NCBI GenBank assembly: GCA_034433795.1
Contig: DAOUAE010000087.1
Coordinates: 10,174 to 74,173, forward strand
Source: DAOUAE01 sp034433795
Lineage (GTDB): Bacteria; Chloroflexota; UBA6077; FW602-bin22; DAOUAE01
Direction of reading: 5' to 3'
DNA length: 64,000 nt
The notes under the pieces are model-generated. The model was given only the letters and a program-made list of their open reading frames with translations, searched no databases and was not told the DNA's origin. Both the position numbers and the translations under genes were made by a program. Positions 1 to 7,862 of this stretch are shown here, piece after piece; the first letter of the stretch is position 1, and the number at the start of each line of letters is the position of its first letter.

Positions 1-581
1 CCGGTCGGCGCCGTTCCCGGCGGGTGCGGTCGGATCCGCATACTCTGGAGCTCGTCCCACAGCGTCTGGGCCTCGGTGAAGGGGTCGGCCCCCAGGTCCA
101 CGATCAGCAGCAGCAGATCGGCCTGGCGGAAGAGGGCCCGCAGCCAGCCGGGCGTCTCGCCGGGGGTGACCGGCGGCGTGTCCACGATCTGGACCTGCAG
201 GTCCTCGAAGGGCATCATCGCCGGCTGGGGCACCTGGGTGGTGTAGGGGTAGTCGGCGACCCGCAGCGGCGCCCCAGTCAGGGCCTGGACCAGGGCCGAC
301 TTGCCGGCGTTGGGCAGGCCGGCCAGGACCACCTGGCCGGCGCCCTCCTTCCGGACGGTGTAGAACGGGGTCCGGCCCCCGCCGGCCGTGCGCTGCCGCT
401 CGATCTCCTGCTGGAGTTTGGCGATCTTGGCCCGCAGCTCGGCCCGCAGGTGGTCGGTGCCCTTATGATGGGGCATAATGGCCAGCATCCGCTCCAGGGC
501 CTCGATCTTGGCCTGGGGCGTGCGGGCCGCGCGGTACTCTTTCTCCGCCTCGTAGTACTGGGGAGGAAGATTCGCCGGCAT
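1..581 (-). CDS. DRG/Obg-type GTPase with expected TGS domain, N-terminal part (runs off window edge)
   Basis: The gene reads leftward from an ATG at 581 and leaves the window at base 1, so only about 193 residues are visible. An N-terminal charged helical region (start MPANLPPQYYEAEKEYR) precedes a G domain: P-loop GLPNAGKSALVQ, a DTPP switch II sequence, and the hydrophobic strand LLLLIVDLGADP. This order matches the DRG-like GTPases of Chloroflexota and archaea, which carry a C-terminal TGS domain; that part lies outside the window. Such proteins are cytosolic and thought to act near the ribosome. An overlapping reading from an upstream ATG at 589 is another frame and lacks the G motifs. 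Confidence 0.85.
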   Translation of the reverse strand, partial: MPANLPPQYYEAEKEYRAARTPQAKIEALERMLAIMPHHKGTDHLRAELRAKIAKLQQEIERQRTAGGGRTPFYTVRKEGAGQVVLAGLPNAGKSALVQALTGAPLRVADYPYTTQVPQPAMMPFEDLQVQIVDTPPVTPGETPGWLRALFRQADLLLLIVDLGADPFTEAQTLWDELQSMRIRPHPPGTAPT

Positions 582-691
582 CTCATCAAATTATACGCAA
601 CCGGCCCGGGGGCGACGCCACCGCCCCAGCCGGGCGGAGACCGGCCGAAGGAGCAGGACCGATCACCCAGGCCTATAGGGGCCAGTACGAC

Positions 692-720
692 TTGACAGAA
701 TCCATCCCCCTCATTAGCCT
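692..720 (+). promoter_or_regulatory. Sigma70-type promoter candidate
   Basis: TTGACA at 692-697 and TAGCCT at 715-720 are separated by exactly 17 bases. The -35 is consensus and the -10 has the TAnnnT frame seen at other promoters here. It points toward the histidine kinase more than 500 bases downstream, so it would give a long leader or a separate small transcript. Confidence 0.4.
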
Positions 721-976
721 GAACCCTGCATCAGGCCCCGGCGCTCGCGATGGGTTGAGGCGAGGCCGCGCGAGCGTGCCCCCCCTCTGGGTGCGGCCCG
801 GCCGGACGAGGACCGTCGCCGAGGCGCCCCGTGCCTTCTCCCAGGGCCTCGCCCCACGGGCCACGCCCGCTCCTGGTCGCCCTGTCGCACACCGCGCGGA
901 ACATCATACCTGGGAGCGGTCCGCCCTGTCAGACGGCCGGTCCGACCATCCGCCAGGCCGCTTGACATAGCCTGAA

Positions 977-997
977 GTACTCAGGCACGCTGAGTAC
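977..997. promoter_or_regulatory. Perfect inverted repeat, possible operator
   Basis: GTACTCAG (977-984) and CTGAGTAC (990-997) are perfect reverse complements around a 5-base spacer. It lies 240 bases before the histidine kinase start, next to a TTGACA at 962-967. A dimeric regulator site is plausible; the regulator is unknown. Confidence 0.35.
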
Positions 998-1060
998 ACC
1001 CCACAGTAGCCGCCAGGGAGTACCTAGAAGGTATACTCTAGCGAGGGAGAGGGAGGACGA

Positions 1061-1078
1061 CTGTTACAGTTCTGTTAC
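1061..1078 (+). promoter_or_regulatory. Pho-box-like direct repeat
   Basis: CTGTTAC occurs at 1061-1067 and again at 1072-1078 with AGTT between, an 11-bp period. Seven-base repeats with a four-base spacer are the layout of PhoB-type (OmpR family) sites, whose E. coli consensus is CTGTCAT. The site lies about 160 bases before a PhoR-like histidine kinase. The layout is seen; the regulator is inferred. Confidence 0.4.
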
Positions 1079-1234
1079 AGCGACTGGTGTCGCCCGGGGC
1101 GTCAGCCGGCCAGACGGGTCTCTCGGGGCCGCTGTCGTGAGGCAGCCTGGCCGGGGCCCGGGCGCTGGCTGTGCGCTGAGCGTGCCCGCGCGGACTCTGG
1201 GCGGGCAGGCGTCGGACATGAAGGGAGGAGGAGC

Positions 1235-3241
1235 ATGGCGCGACAGCGGACGGGGAGCCTGCCGCCGGTCGGTCAGACAACTCTGGAGAGCCCGCGCGGC
1301 CGCCCCTCTCCGGTGGACGCGGGGAAGGGCGTACACCCGGATCCGTCTGCCCTGTCCACCGACCTGGCCGAGCACCTGCCGGAGGCGGTGCTGCTGGTCG
1401 ACCGGACCGGGCAGATCCTCTGGGCCAACACCGTCGCCCGGCAGATGGGAGCCCCCATTGGCGGCCGGCTCGCGGAGGAGGCCCGGCGCTGGGCCGTCCG
1501 CGACCTGGACGGCCGTTCGCTGGCGTCCTTCACCGCGGTTGTGCACGAGACGATCTTCGCCGGCGTTCCCCAGACGGTGGTGGTCACCACGCCGGCGGGC
1601 GAGGAGCGGCTGCTGCACGTCCAGGGCCGGCCTCTGCCTGACGGCCAGCGCTGCCTCATCAGCGTCCGCGATATCACCCACTCGGTCAGCAGCCACCCCC
1701 GGCGGGTGATGCTGGCCCGGGCGGCCCTGGCCATGGTCCAGACGCTCGACCTGGACGCGGTCCTGATCCGGCTGGCCGGTCTGGCCCGCGATCTCCTGGG
1801 CGCCCGGGCCCTCCTGGTCTTCCTGGCCGACGACGCGACACGCCAGCTGCGCTGCCGGCTGGCGGTGGAGATCCCTCCCGAGGTCTGGGCCGGGGTGGCG
1901 GTGGTCCCCTACGACGCTCCCTGCCTGAGCGCGCGGGCCGCCCGCACCCGCCAGGCCCAGTTTGTCGGCGACCTCAGCACGGTCGCCCCGGACGCGGCCG
2001 CTAGCGAGCGGCTGGCGGCGGCGGTCGGCGGTCAGGCCGCGCTGGCCCTCCCGCTGGTGGTGAGCGAGCGGCTGGTCGGCGTTCTGCTGGTGATCGCCGC
2101 CTCGCCGGTGGTCTTGAGCGAGAACCGGCAGGATCTGGAGTTCCTGGCCTCCTTCTGCGCCATCGCCGTCGCCAACGCCCAGGCCTACGCCGCCGAGGCG
2201 CGGGCCCGGGCCATGGCGGAGGCGGTCTGGCGGGCGGTGCCGGTCGGGCTGCTGGTCCTGGACTCCGAGGGGCGGGTCCAGCAGGCCAACCCGGTGCTGG
2301 AGGCGTTCCTCGGGCAGCCGCTGCGGGCGGGAGCCCCCTGGCCGCCGGCGCCGGACGCCCTGCGACAGGCCGATGGCGCTCCCCTGGCGCCGGCCGAGTG
2401 GCCCTGGATCCGCTGTCAGGCCGTGGCCGACGTGGTCACCGGCGAGTATCTTCTGGTTCCGCCGGGGTCTCCGGCGCGCCCGGTCCGGGTGATCGCCGCG
2501 CCGCTCACCGTCGGCGGCCACCCCCAGGGGACGGTCCTGGCCTGGGTGGACCTGACCGCCGAGCGGGAACTGGAGCGGCTGCGCGATGAATGGATGGCGG
2601 TCATCACCCACGAGATGCGCAACCCTCTCCAGGTTATTGTCGGCTTCGCCGCCAGCCTGCAGCGCGACCTGGAGGGCGCCCAGACCCGCCTCGGCTATAT
2701 CGCCCGGGCCGCCCAGCAGCTGCGGCGCATGGTCGGCGATCTGCAGAGCCTGGCCCGGATCGAGACCGGCCAGTTGGCCCTGGAGCCGGTGGTCGTCGAC
2801 GATCTGGCGGGCGTGGTCCGGACCATCCTCGACCGTCTGGCCATCACCGTCAGCCAGCCGCTGCGGCTGCAGGCCGAGGGGCCTCTGCCGGCGGTCCGGG
2901 TCGATCTGCAACGGCTGGAGCAGATCCTGAGCAACCTGGTGACCAACGCCGCCAAGTACGGCGCCCCCGACCAGCCCATTACCGTCACCCTGACCGGGCG
3001 CGCGGACGGCGCGGTGGTGGCGGTGACCAACTGGGGGCCGGGCATCCCGCCGGAGGAGCTGCCCCACCTCTTCCAGCGGTTCTGGCGTGGTGGGCAGGCC
3101 TGGCAGAGTGGCCGGCAGGGGCTGGGCCTGGGGCTGTACATCGCCCGGCGGCTGGTCGAGGCCCACGGCGGCACCATCTGGGCCGAGAGCACGCCGGGCC
3201 AGACCACCACGTTCCACTTCACCCTGCCAGCGGCCGGCTGA
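1235..3241 (+). CDS. Orphan sensor histidine kinase (PAS-GAF-PAS-HisKA-HATPase)
   Basis: A 668-residue cytosolic-looking sensor kinase with no clear membrane segment. A PAS-like segment (about 40-150, VDRTGQILWANTVARQ) is followed by GAF (about 165-320), a second PAS (about 325-440), HisKA with the phospho-acceptor His459 in ITHEMRNP, and an HATPase domain with N-box ILSNLVTNAAKYG, G1 GPGIPPEEL and G2 GLGLGLYIARR. A purine-rich Shine-Dalgarno (1221-1233) decides the ATG at 1235. No response regulator lies beside it, so its partner must be encoded elsewhere. The catalytic core resembles the PhoR group, which fits the Pho-box-like repeat upstream, but the signal is unknown. Confidence 0.9.
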   Translation: MARQRTGSLPPVGQTTLESPRGRPSPVDAGKGVHPDPSALSTDLAEHLPEAVLLVDRTGQILWANTVARQMGAPIGGRLAEEARRWAVRDLDGRSLASFTAVVHETIFAGVPQTVVVTTPAGEERLLHVQGRPLPDGQRCLISVRDITHSVSSHPRRVMLARAALAMVQTLDLDAVLIRLAGLARDLLGARALLVFLADDATRQLRCRLAVEIPPEVWAGVAVVPYDAPCLSARAARTRQAQFVGDLSTVAPDAAASERLAAAVGGQAALALPLVVSERLVGVLLVIAASPVVLSENRQDLEFLASFCAIAVANAQAYAAEARARAMAEAVWRAVPVGLLVLDSEGRVQQANPVLEAFLGQPLRAGAPWPPAPDALRQADGAPLAPAEWPWIRCQAVADVVTGEYLLVPPGSPARPVRVIAAPLTVGGHPQGTVLAWVDLTAERELERLRDEWMAVITHEMRNPLQVIVGFAASLQRDLEGAQTRLGYIARAAQQLRRMVGDLQSLARIETGQLALEPVVVDDLAGVVRTILDRLAITVSQPLRLQAEGPLPAVRVDLQRLEQILSNLVTNAAKYGAPDQPITVTLTGRADGAVVAVTNWGPGIPPEELPHLFQRFWRGGQAWQSGRQGLGLGLYIARRLVEAHGGTIWAESTPGQTTTFHFTLPAAG

Positions 3242-3719
3242 TCCGACGGCGACCTGTCCGCGCGGCGGGCGCGGTCGCCGCCGATCCCTCGCCCCGCGCC
3301 CGGTGCGACCGCCACGCCCACTCCCGGTGCTCGACCGATCCGGGCCTGGGCGTGAGTATTGAGCCCGACCGCAGCCTGCGGGATCGCGCCGCCGGTGGCG
3401 CGCACGGCGGGCGGGGTGGACGGGGTCGGCGAGCGTGGCCTCCGACCAGGCTTTCGCGCACGCGTGCTCCGGGAGGCGGTCCCTCTCTGAGAGCCTCCAG
3501 ACAGCGTCTGCGGGATATGCTGGAGGCTATCGCGCGTCTCGGCCGCCAGGCCAGGAGGGGACGGGCGGCTTTCGCGCCGGCTGAGTTGATCCGTCGAAGG
3601 CGGGAGGAGTCTTCGGGCGCTGAGGCGCCCGCATTGATCCGGTCTCCCGGTCGCGGGGCGGGGCTTGACGCCCCGGGCCGGGCGCGGTAGAGTGAGAGCG
3701 GACGGATTGGAGGGAGAGC
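3242..3719. other. Intergenic region, promoter at its right end
   Basis: No supported gene in these 478 bases; open frames are continuations of other-frame readings. A GGGCGC-TGAG-GCGCCC stem lies near 3617 without a T-run, and a strong promoter is at 3665-3693. Confidence 0.45.
3665..3693 (+). promoter_or_regulatory. Promoter of the 3720 gene pair
   Basis: TTGACG (3665-3670), 17-base spacer, TAGAGT (3688-3693), ending 26 bases before the ATG at 3720. This gives a short leader containing the TGGAGGGAG ribosome site. Confidence 0.6.
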
Positions 3720-4706
3720 ATGCGCGCCAGCTGGCCTCTTGCCTTCACCCTCTCGCTGCACCGTGCGCCGCTGGCCGGGGTTGGCGCCCTGGCCGTGTTC
3801 CTGCAGATCGCGGGCGGCTACTGGGATGTGGCCTGGCACAACGCCCTGGGCCGGGAGACGTTCTGGAGCCCGCCGCATCTGCTGCTGTATAGCGGGACGG
3901 GGCTTCTGGCGGTGACTGTCCTGGCCGCGGTCTGGGAGAGCGCGGCGGCGCCGGCCTGGCTGCGCTGGCTGGCTCTGGGACCGATCCTCCAGGGGCTGGC
4001 GGCGCCGTTCGACGAGCTCTGGCACCGGCTCTTCGGGCTGGACCCGACCCTCTGGAGCCCGCCGCACCTGATGCTGATCGCCGGGATGGGCCTGCCGGCC
4101 CTGGCTCTGCTCTACCGGGCGCCCCGGCCCTGGTGGCAGGAGGGCCTGGCGCCGATCCTCGGGGGTCTGGCGGTGACGGTGGCGGTCGGTGTCCTGGGCG
4201 AGCTGGAGCGCTACAACGGCACCCGCAAGGACCCGGCGCTCTACCTGGAGCTGCTGGCTCTCCTGGTCCCGGCGGTGCTGGTCCTCATCGCCCGGGCCGG
4301 GGGGCCCGGCGCGGCGACGCTGAGCGCCGGGCTGGCCATGCTTCTGCGGGCCGCGCTGAGCGGTCTCCTGACCCTGGGTGGCTTCCGCCCCTTCCCCCCG
4401 CTGCCGTTTCTCCTGCCGGCCGCTCTGGCTCTCGACCTGGCCGTGGCCGTCCTCCCCCGCCGCTGGAGCGGGCCGGTGGGCGCTCTTCTTTTCCTGGGCG
4501 TCTTTGTCCCGACCGACGCTCTTGATTTCCAGGTCCGGGGTCTCGCCTGGCCCTGGCCGGCGATCCAGAGCGCCCTGCCGCTGACCACGCTCCTGGCGCT
4601 GCTGAGTGGTCTTCTCGGCGGCTGGCTGGCGGCGCGCCTCCCGCGCGCCAGCGTGGCGCCGGAACAGACGGCCGCCGGCTCGCTGGTGGGGGAGCGCGGA
4701 CGATGA
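3720..4706 (+). CDS. Polytopic membrane protein with internal duplication, unknown function
   Basis: A 328-residue protein of mostly Leu/Ala/Gly membrane segments (about eight or nine). Two copies of a motif stand out near residues 40-60 and 105-125: DVAWHNALGRETFWSPPHLL and ELWHRLFGLDPTLWSPPHLM. The shared pattern is WH..LG...T.WSPPHL, suggesting an internal duplication with paired His residues facing one another in the membrane. I do not recognise the family. A good Shine-Dalgarno (TGGAGGGAG) and the promoter at 3665 support the start. The stop overlaps the next start as ATGA, so the two genes are translationally coupled and likely work together. Confidence 0.7.
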   Translation: MRASWPLAFTLSLHRAPLAGVGALAVFLQIAGGYWDVAWHNALGRETFWSPPHLLLYSGTGLLAVTVLAAVWESAAAPAWLRWLALGPILQGLAAPFDELWHRLFGLDPTLWSPPHLMLIAGMGLPALALLYRAPRPWWQEGLAPILGGLAVTVAVGVLGELERYNGTRKDPALYLELLALLVPAVLVLIARAGGPGAATLSAGLAMLLRAALSGLLTLGGFRPFPPLPFLLPAALALDLAVAVLPRRWSGPVGALLFLGVFVPTDALDFQVRGLAWPWPAIQSALPLTTLLALLSGLLGGWLAARLPRASVAPEQTAAGSLVGERGR

Positions 4707-5143
4707 CCGGTGGGATCGGGCGGCGGGCGCTGCTGACCGCCGCCTGGCAGCGGGTGCGGGCCCGGGCCGAGCACGTGCGGGCGGCCGTTCGGCCCCCGGC
4801 CTCGCTGAGCGCGGCGCTGGAGGGGTTCCCGGTCTTTCCGGGAGCGGTCGAGGTCGAGCGGCAGCAGCGTCGCCCGCCGGGATCGACCAGCGCCCTGGCC
4901 CTGACCGTCCGCTACCGGGCGGCCGCCGGGGCCCCGGCCGTTCTGGCCTTCTACCGGGAGGCATTGCCCCGCGCGGGCTGGGCGGTCCGTCCGGGCCGTC
5001 AGGCGACCAGTGGGGGGACGCTGGTCCTCCGGTGGGGGCGCTACTCGGGCTTCCTCACCGTCCGGCCTGGCGACGAGGCGACCACGGTCGTCCTCTACCT
5101 CGCCGCCCTGGCCCCGCGCCCGGCGGCCGGGTCGGAGACCTGA
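4703..5143 (+). CDS. Hypothetical protein coupled to the duplicated membrane protein
   Basis: A 146-residue protein whose ATG overlaps the preceding stop (ATGA). It has a basic N-terminus and no clear signal peptide. The central part (about 45-140) alternates short strands with the pattern LEGFPVFPGAVEVERQ, then VRYRAAAGAPAVLAFYREAL, then TLVLRWGRYSGFLTVRPGD. This resembles small alpha/beta domains in which a residue change in a 'fall from Y to W' style is read out on strands, but no family is recognised. The tight coupling suggests a partner of the membrane protein upstream. Confidence 0.6.
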   Translation: MTGGIGRRALLTAAWQRVRARAEHVRAAVRPPASLSAALEGFPVFPGAVEVERQQRRPPGSTSALALTVRYRAAAGAPAVLAFYREALPRAGWAVRPGRQATSGGTLVLRWGRYSGFLTVRPGDEATTVVLYLAALAPRPAAGSET

Positions 5144-5152
5144 CCGGCGGTC

Positions 5153-5818
5153 TCAGGCCGGCCGGGCGACGATCTCCAGGAGCAGGCCCCCGAGATGCGG
5201 CCGGACCGCCTCGAGGGTGAACCCGGCCGCCCGGACCAGCGTCGCCGTCTCGCGGTCGAGGTGACAGCCCCCGGCCAGCCGCTGCCAGAGGGGCGTCAGC
5301 CGCTCCTGGAGCGCGGCCAGCCAGGGCCAGGGGGCCCGCACGTGCTCCAGCAGGCGCAGTTCACCCCCCGGCGCCAGCACCCGCCGGACCTCAGCCAGCC
5401 CCTGTGCCAGATCGCCCACTGTGCAGAAGACCAGGGTGGCCACCACGGTGTCGAAGGCGGCCGACCGGAAAGGGAGCGCCTCGGCCCGCCCGGCCACCAG
5501 GTACACCGGACGCCGCTCCCGGCGGGCCTGTCGGGCGGCCTGGGCGAGCAGCGTCAGGTCGGGGTCGAGGGCCACGACGAGCCGGGCCTTCTGGTAGAGG
5601 CCGAAGTTGCGGCCGGTGCCGACGCCGATCTCCAGCACCCGGCCGGCCGCCGGGCCGACCGTCCGGGCCCGCAGCCGGGCCAGCCCCAGGCGGTCCAGGG
5701 GCGCCATCCCCCAATCGAGGAGGGCGGCCGCGAGGCGCTCCCGCGTCCGCCAGAGGCCGAGCGCCCCCAGCCCGGCCAGGCCCAGGACCAGGGCCGTTCG
5801 CCTAGCCGACCACTTCAT
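5153..5818 (-). CDS. Membrane-anchored class I SAM methyltransferase
   Basis: A 221-residue methyltransferase. An N-terminal hydrophobic stretch (ALVLGLAGLGALGLW) is followed by SAM motif I RVLEIGVGTGRNFGLY, acidic motif II VALDPD, motif III-like AEALPFRSAAFDTVVA, and post-motif EVRRVLAPGGELRLLEHV. This is the UbiE/Methyltransf_11 pattern; the substrate is unknown. The start ATG at 5818 is chosen because the HMA gene ends at 5802, giving a short overlap; a longer reading would run through that gene in another frame. It is co-transcribed with the metallochaperone and convergent with the gene ending at 5143. Confidence 0.8.
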   Translation of the reverse strand: MKWSARRTALVLGLAGLGALGLWRTRERLAAALLDWGMAPLDRLGLARLRARTVGPAAGRVLEIGVGTGRNFGLYQKARLVVALDPDLTLLAQAARQARRERRPVYLVAGRAEALPFRSAAFDTVVATLVFCTVGDLAQGLAEVRRVLAPGGELRLLEHVRAPWPWLAALQERLTPLWQRLAGGCHLDRETATLVRAAGFTLEAVRPHLGGLLLEIVARPA

Positions 5819-6020
5819 AACCGAGCAGGTCGATCCGCTCGCGCAGGGCCTCCAGCGGGGTCTGATCCAGGTCCACCACCGCCACCACCTTTTCGGCCCG
5901 GTGGTCGGCCTCAACCTGCTCGACACCTGGCAGCCGTTTCAGGGCCTGCTCGATGGCCGTCTCGCAGCCGGTGCAGTGCATCCCCTTGACGTGCAGTTCG
6001 ACCCGTTCCTTGCGCGCCAT
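5802..6020 (-). CDS. HMA-domain heavy-metal chaperone (CopZ-like)
   Basis: A 72-residue protein that is a single heavy-metal-associated domain. The metal site MHCTGCETAI (CxxC) sits in the first loop, as in copper chaperones CopZ and Atx1, and the rest follows the beta-alpha-beta-beta-alpha-beta order. It probably carries Cu(I) in the cytosol. No copper ATPase is adjacent, although copper-related genes occur at 46.5-47.6 kb and 56.7-60.3 kb. An extended -10 (TGGTACAAT, TACAAT complement at 6077-6082) is placed to transcribe it. Confidence 0.85.
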   Translation of the reverse strand: MARKERVELHVKGMHCTGCETAIEQALKRLPGVEQVEADHRAEKVVAVVDLDQTPLEALRERIDLLGYEVVG

Positions 6021-6270
6021 CGTGTTCTCTCCTCAGCGGTGGCAGCGGCTCTCCGGCAGGGGCCGTGCCCGCCCCTATTGTACCACCAGCTTGCCGGCAG
6101 GCCAGAATGTCCTCACGGGTCAGACCAGGGTAGTTGCGCAGAATCTCCTCTTCAGACCATCCCTGGGCAAGCAGCGCAAGAATGAATTCCACCGCCAGCC
6201 GTGACCCTTTGATCACTGGTTTCCCGGCCAGAATATGAGGATCAATCGCGATGCGCTCACGCCATCCCAT
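5911..6270 (-). CDS. DUF433 (VapB-like antitoxin) gene with degenerate 3' end
   Basis: The first 57 residues match the DUF433 family: IAIDPHILAGKPVIKGSRL, then VEFILALLAQGWSEEEILRN and YPGLTREDILAC. Members are usually about 75 residues, small helical DNA-binding antitoxins found with PIN-like DUF5615 toxins. After the ILAC motif (near base 6100) the frame loses all similarity, becomes Gly/Arg-rich, crosses a promoter element and overlaps the HMA gene by 110 bases. I read this as loss of the C-terminal helix by mutation. No toxin gene is adjacent. The start has a GGGGAGAGA site. Confidence 0.6.
   Translation of the reverse strand: MGWRERIAIDPHILAGKPVIKGSRLAVEFILALLAQGWSEEEILRNYPGLTREDILACRQAGGTIGAGTAPAGEPLPPLRREHDGAQGTGRTARQGDALHRLRDGHRAGPETAARCRAG
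6077..6082 (-). promoter_or_regulatory. Extended -10 element for the HMA/methyltransferase pair
   Basis: On the minus strand the sequence reads TGGTACAAT, an extended -10 (TGn-TACAAT). A weak CTGGCC lies 17 bases upstream. It falls inside the non-homologous tail of the DUF433 reading frame, which supports the idea that the DUF433 gene really ends or decays before this point. Confidence 0.4.
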
Positions 6271-6585
6271 CGTCTCTCCCCTGCCGTTTCGCCACTATCC
6301 TTCGAGAGGAGTTGTCTCCTCCAGACGCCTTTGGGCGTGTTCGCCGAATCTCGACGGGCGTCATTATCTCTTTCCGCGTAGAAGAAGTGTACCACCACGG
6401 CCCCTCGCGCGGAAGTCTGGCCCGGCCTCCCTCGCCCGCGCCGGGGCCGTGACCGCCCCGGTTCCAGATGCCGGGAGACCGGATCCTCACGCCCGGTTCC
6501 ACCAGCAGTCGGGATGGGGCATTGACGTTCCTGCCCCTGCCGTGCGAAGATCGGGCCACCCGACTGCGAGGACGAGGAGAGGAGC
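6271..6585. other. Intergenic region, two small hairpins and a weak promoter
   Basis: These 315 bases lie between the divergent DUF433 and oxidoreductase genes. Two perfect short stems occur side by side (GAGGAG-TTGT-CTCCTC near 6306 and ACGCC-TTTG-GGCGT near 6325). TTGACG (6522-6527) with GAAGAT 18 bases later is a weak promoter for 6586. No toxin partner for DUF433 can be read here. Confidence 0.4.
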
Positions 6586-7839
6586 ATGCCGAAGCGCATC
6601 AACATCGGCATCGTCGGCTGCGGGCGCATCCTGCCCGCCCATCTCCGCGGCTACCGGCTCCTGCGCGAGAAAGGCATCGACACCTTCCGCATCACCGCCC
6701 TGGTCTCCCGCAACCGGGCCGACGCCGAGATGTTCCGCAAGCGCGGGGAAGGACCACCGCCGCGCCCGCCGGTCAGCCAGAACCCGGACGACCCGCTGAG
6801 CGCCCCCCACATCTACGTCAGCGACTTCCAGGACGATGTCGAGGCCCGGGTCTTCGACTCGGTCGAGGAGATGCTGGAGAAGGGCGACGTGGACGCGGTG
6901 GACATCCCGGCCAGCGTGGCCGTCCACCACACCATCGCCCTGCAGTGTCTGGCGGCCGGCAAGCACTGCCTGGTCCAGAAGCCGTTCGCCATCACCGTCC
7001 GGGCCGCCCAGCGCATGGTCGAGGCCGCCCGCGCCCGCAACCTGCGCCTGGGGGTCGTCGAGAACGTGCGCTACGCCGAGTCCACCCGCATCGCCCGCTG
7101 GCTGATCGACGCCGGCTACCTGGGCGAGATCCAGATGGCCATGTTCCCCTCCATCGGCACGGAGTGGTCGCCCAACAAAATCGTGGCTCAGACCCCCTGG
7201 CGGCACCTGAAACTGCAGGCCGGGGCCGGCGCCTCGCTCGACATCGGCGTCCACCTCTTCCACCGCCTGCGCTACCTGGTCAGTGAGGTGGAGGAGGTGA
7301 GCGCCATGACGGCCATCTTCGAGCCCGAGCGCTACACCTTCGACGCCCAGGGCAACATCATCGCCCGCGTCCGCCCGGATGTCGACGACGCCTTCTTCGC
7401 CACCTTCCGCTTCACCACCGGCGCGCTGGGCCAGATGTCGTTCACCTGGGCCGGCCACGGCGAGCCCACCCGCCTGGCCGAGGGCATGGTCCTCTACGGC
7501 ACGAAGGGCTGCCTGAAAGGCGACCGTCTGGTCCTGGACAACGGCGAGGTGCTGAGCGCCCGCGCCCTCTTCGAGAGCGAGGCTCCGGCCACGGTCAAAG
7601 AGCGCTTCTTCCCCCTGGGCCTCAGGGACGCCTTCGCCCTGGGCTTCCTCGACTTCCTGCGCGGGATCGAGGAGGGCCGCGACCCGGAGACCAGCGGCGT
7701 CGAGGGCACCCGCGACCTGGCCACCAGCTACGCCATCGTCGAGTCGGCCCTGGCTGGCCGGCCGGTGCGGGTCGAGGACGTGCTGAGCGGTCGGGTCGAG
7801 GCCTACCAGGCCGAGATCAACGCCCACTACAACCTCTGA
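6586..7839 (+). CDS. Gfo/Idh/MocA family NAD(P)-dependent oxidoreductase
   Basis: A 417-residue sugar-dehydrogenase-type enzyme. The Rossmann fold opens with NIGIVGCGRILPAHLRGY, and the family's EKP motif appears as VQKPFAITV near residue 130, where the lysine is the usual catalytic base partner. The C-terminal half (from about 150) is the mixed alpha/beta substrate domain, with GASLDIGVHLFHRLRYLV matching the conserved D-x3-H helix. Such enzymes oxidise or reduce sugars, cyclitols or related compounds with NAD(P). The sugar epimerase begins 23 bases downstream, so the two likely act in one nucleotide-sugar or carbohydrate pathway. Start supported by AGGAGAGGAG. Confidence 0.88.
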   Translation: MPKRINIGIVGCGRILPAHLRGYRLLREKGIDTFRITALVSRNRADAEMFRKRGEGPPPRPPVSQNPDDPLSAPHIYVSDFQDDVEARVFDSVEEMLEKGDVDAVDIPASVAVHHTIALQCLAAGKHCLVQKPFAITVRAAQRMVEAARARNLRLGVVENVRYAESTRIARWLIDAGYLGEIQMAMFPSIGTEWSPNKIVAQTPWRHLKLQAGAGASLDIGVHLFHRLRYLVSEVEEVSAMTAIFEPERYTFDAQGNIIARVRPDVDDAFFATFRFTTGALGQMSFTWAGHGEPTRLAEGMVLYGTKGCLKGDRLVLDNGEVLSARALFESEAPATVKERFFPLGLRDAFALGFLDFLRGIEEGRDPETSGVEGTRDLATSYAIVESALAGRPVRVEDVLSGRVEAYQAEINAHYNL

Positions 7840-7862
7840 TCCCCCCACCGGGAGACGGACAG

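Larger units (their letters stand above)
582..1234. other. Intergenic region between divergent genes, no convincing gene
   Basis: About 650 bases separate the GTPase from the histidine kinase. Short open frames on both strands are Arg/Pro/Gly-rich and have no recognisable motif. The stretch holds a promoter-like pair (692-720), a perfect inverted repeat (977-997), a TATACT hexamer (1032-1037) and an 11-bp-period direct repeat (1061-1078). It therefore looks regulatory rather than coding; a small RNA cannot be excluded. Confidence 0.5.

Noticed and set aside
24..695. Long plus-strand open frame opposite the GTPase
   Set aside because: It is the antisense of a gene with clear G motifs and has only Gly/Gln/Pro-rich composition, as expected for antisense of GC-rich code.
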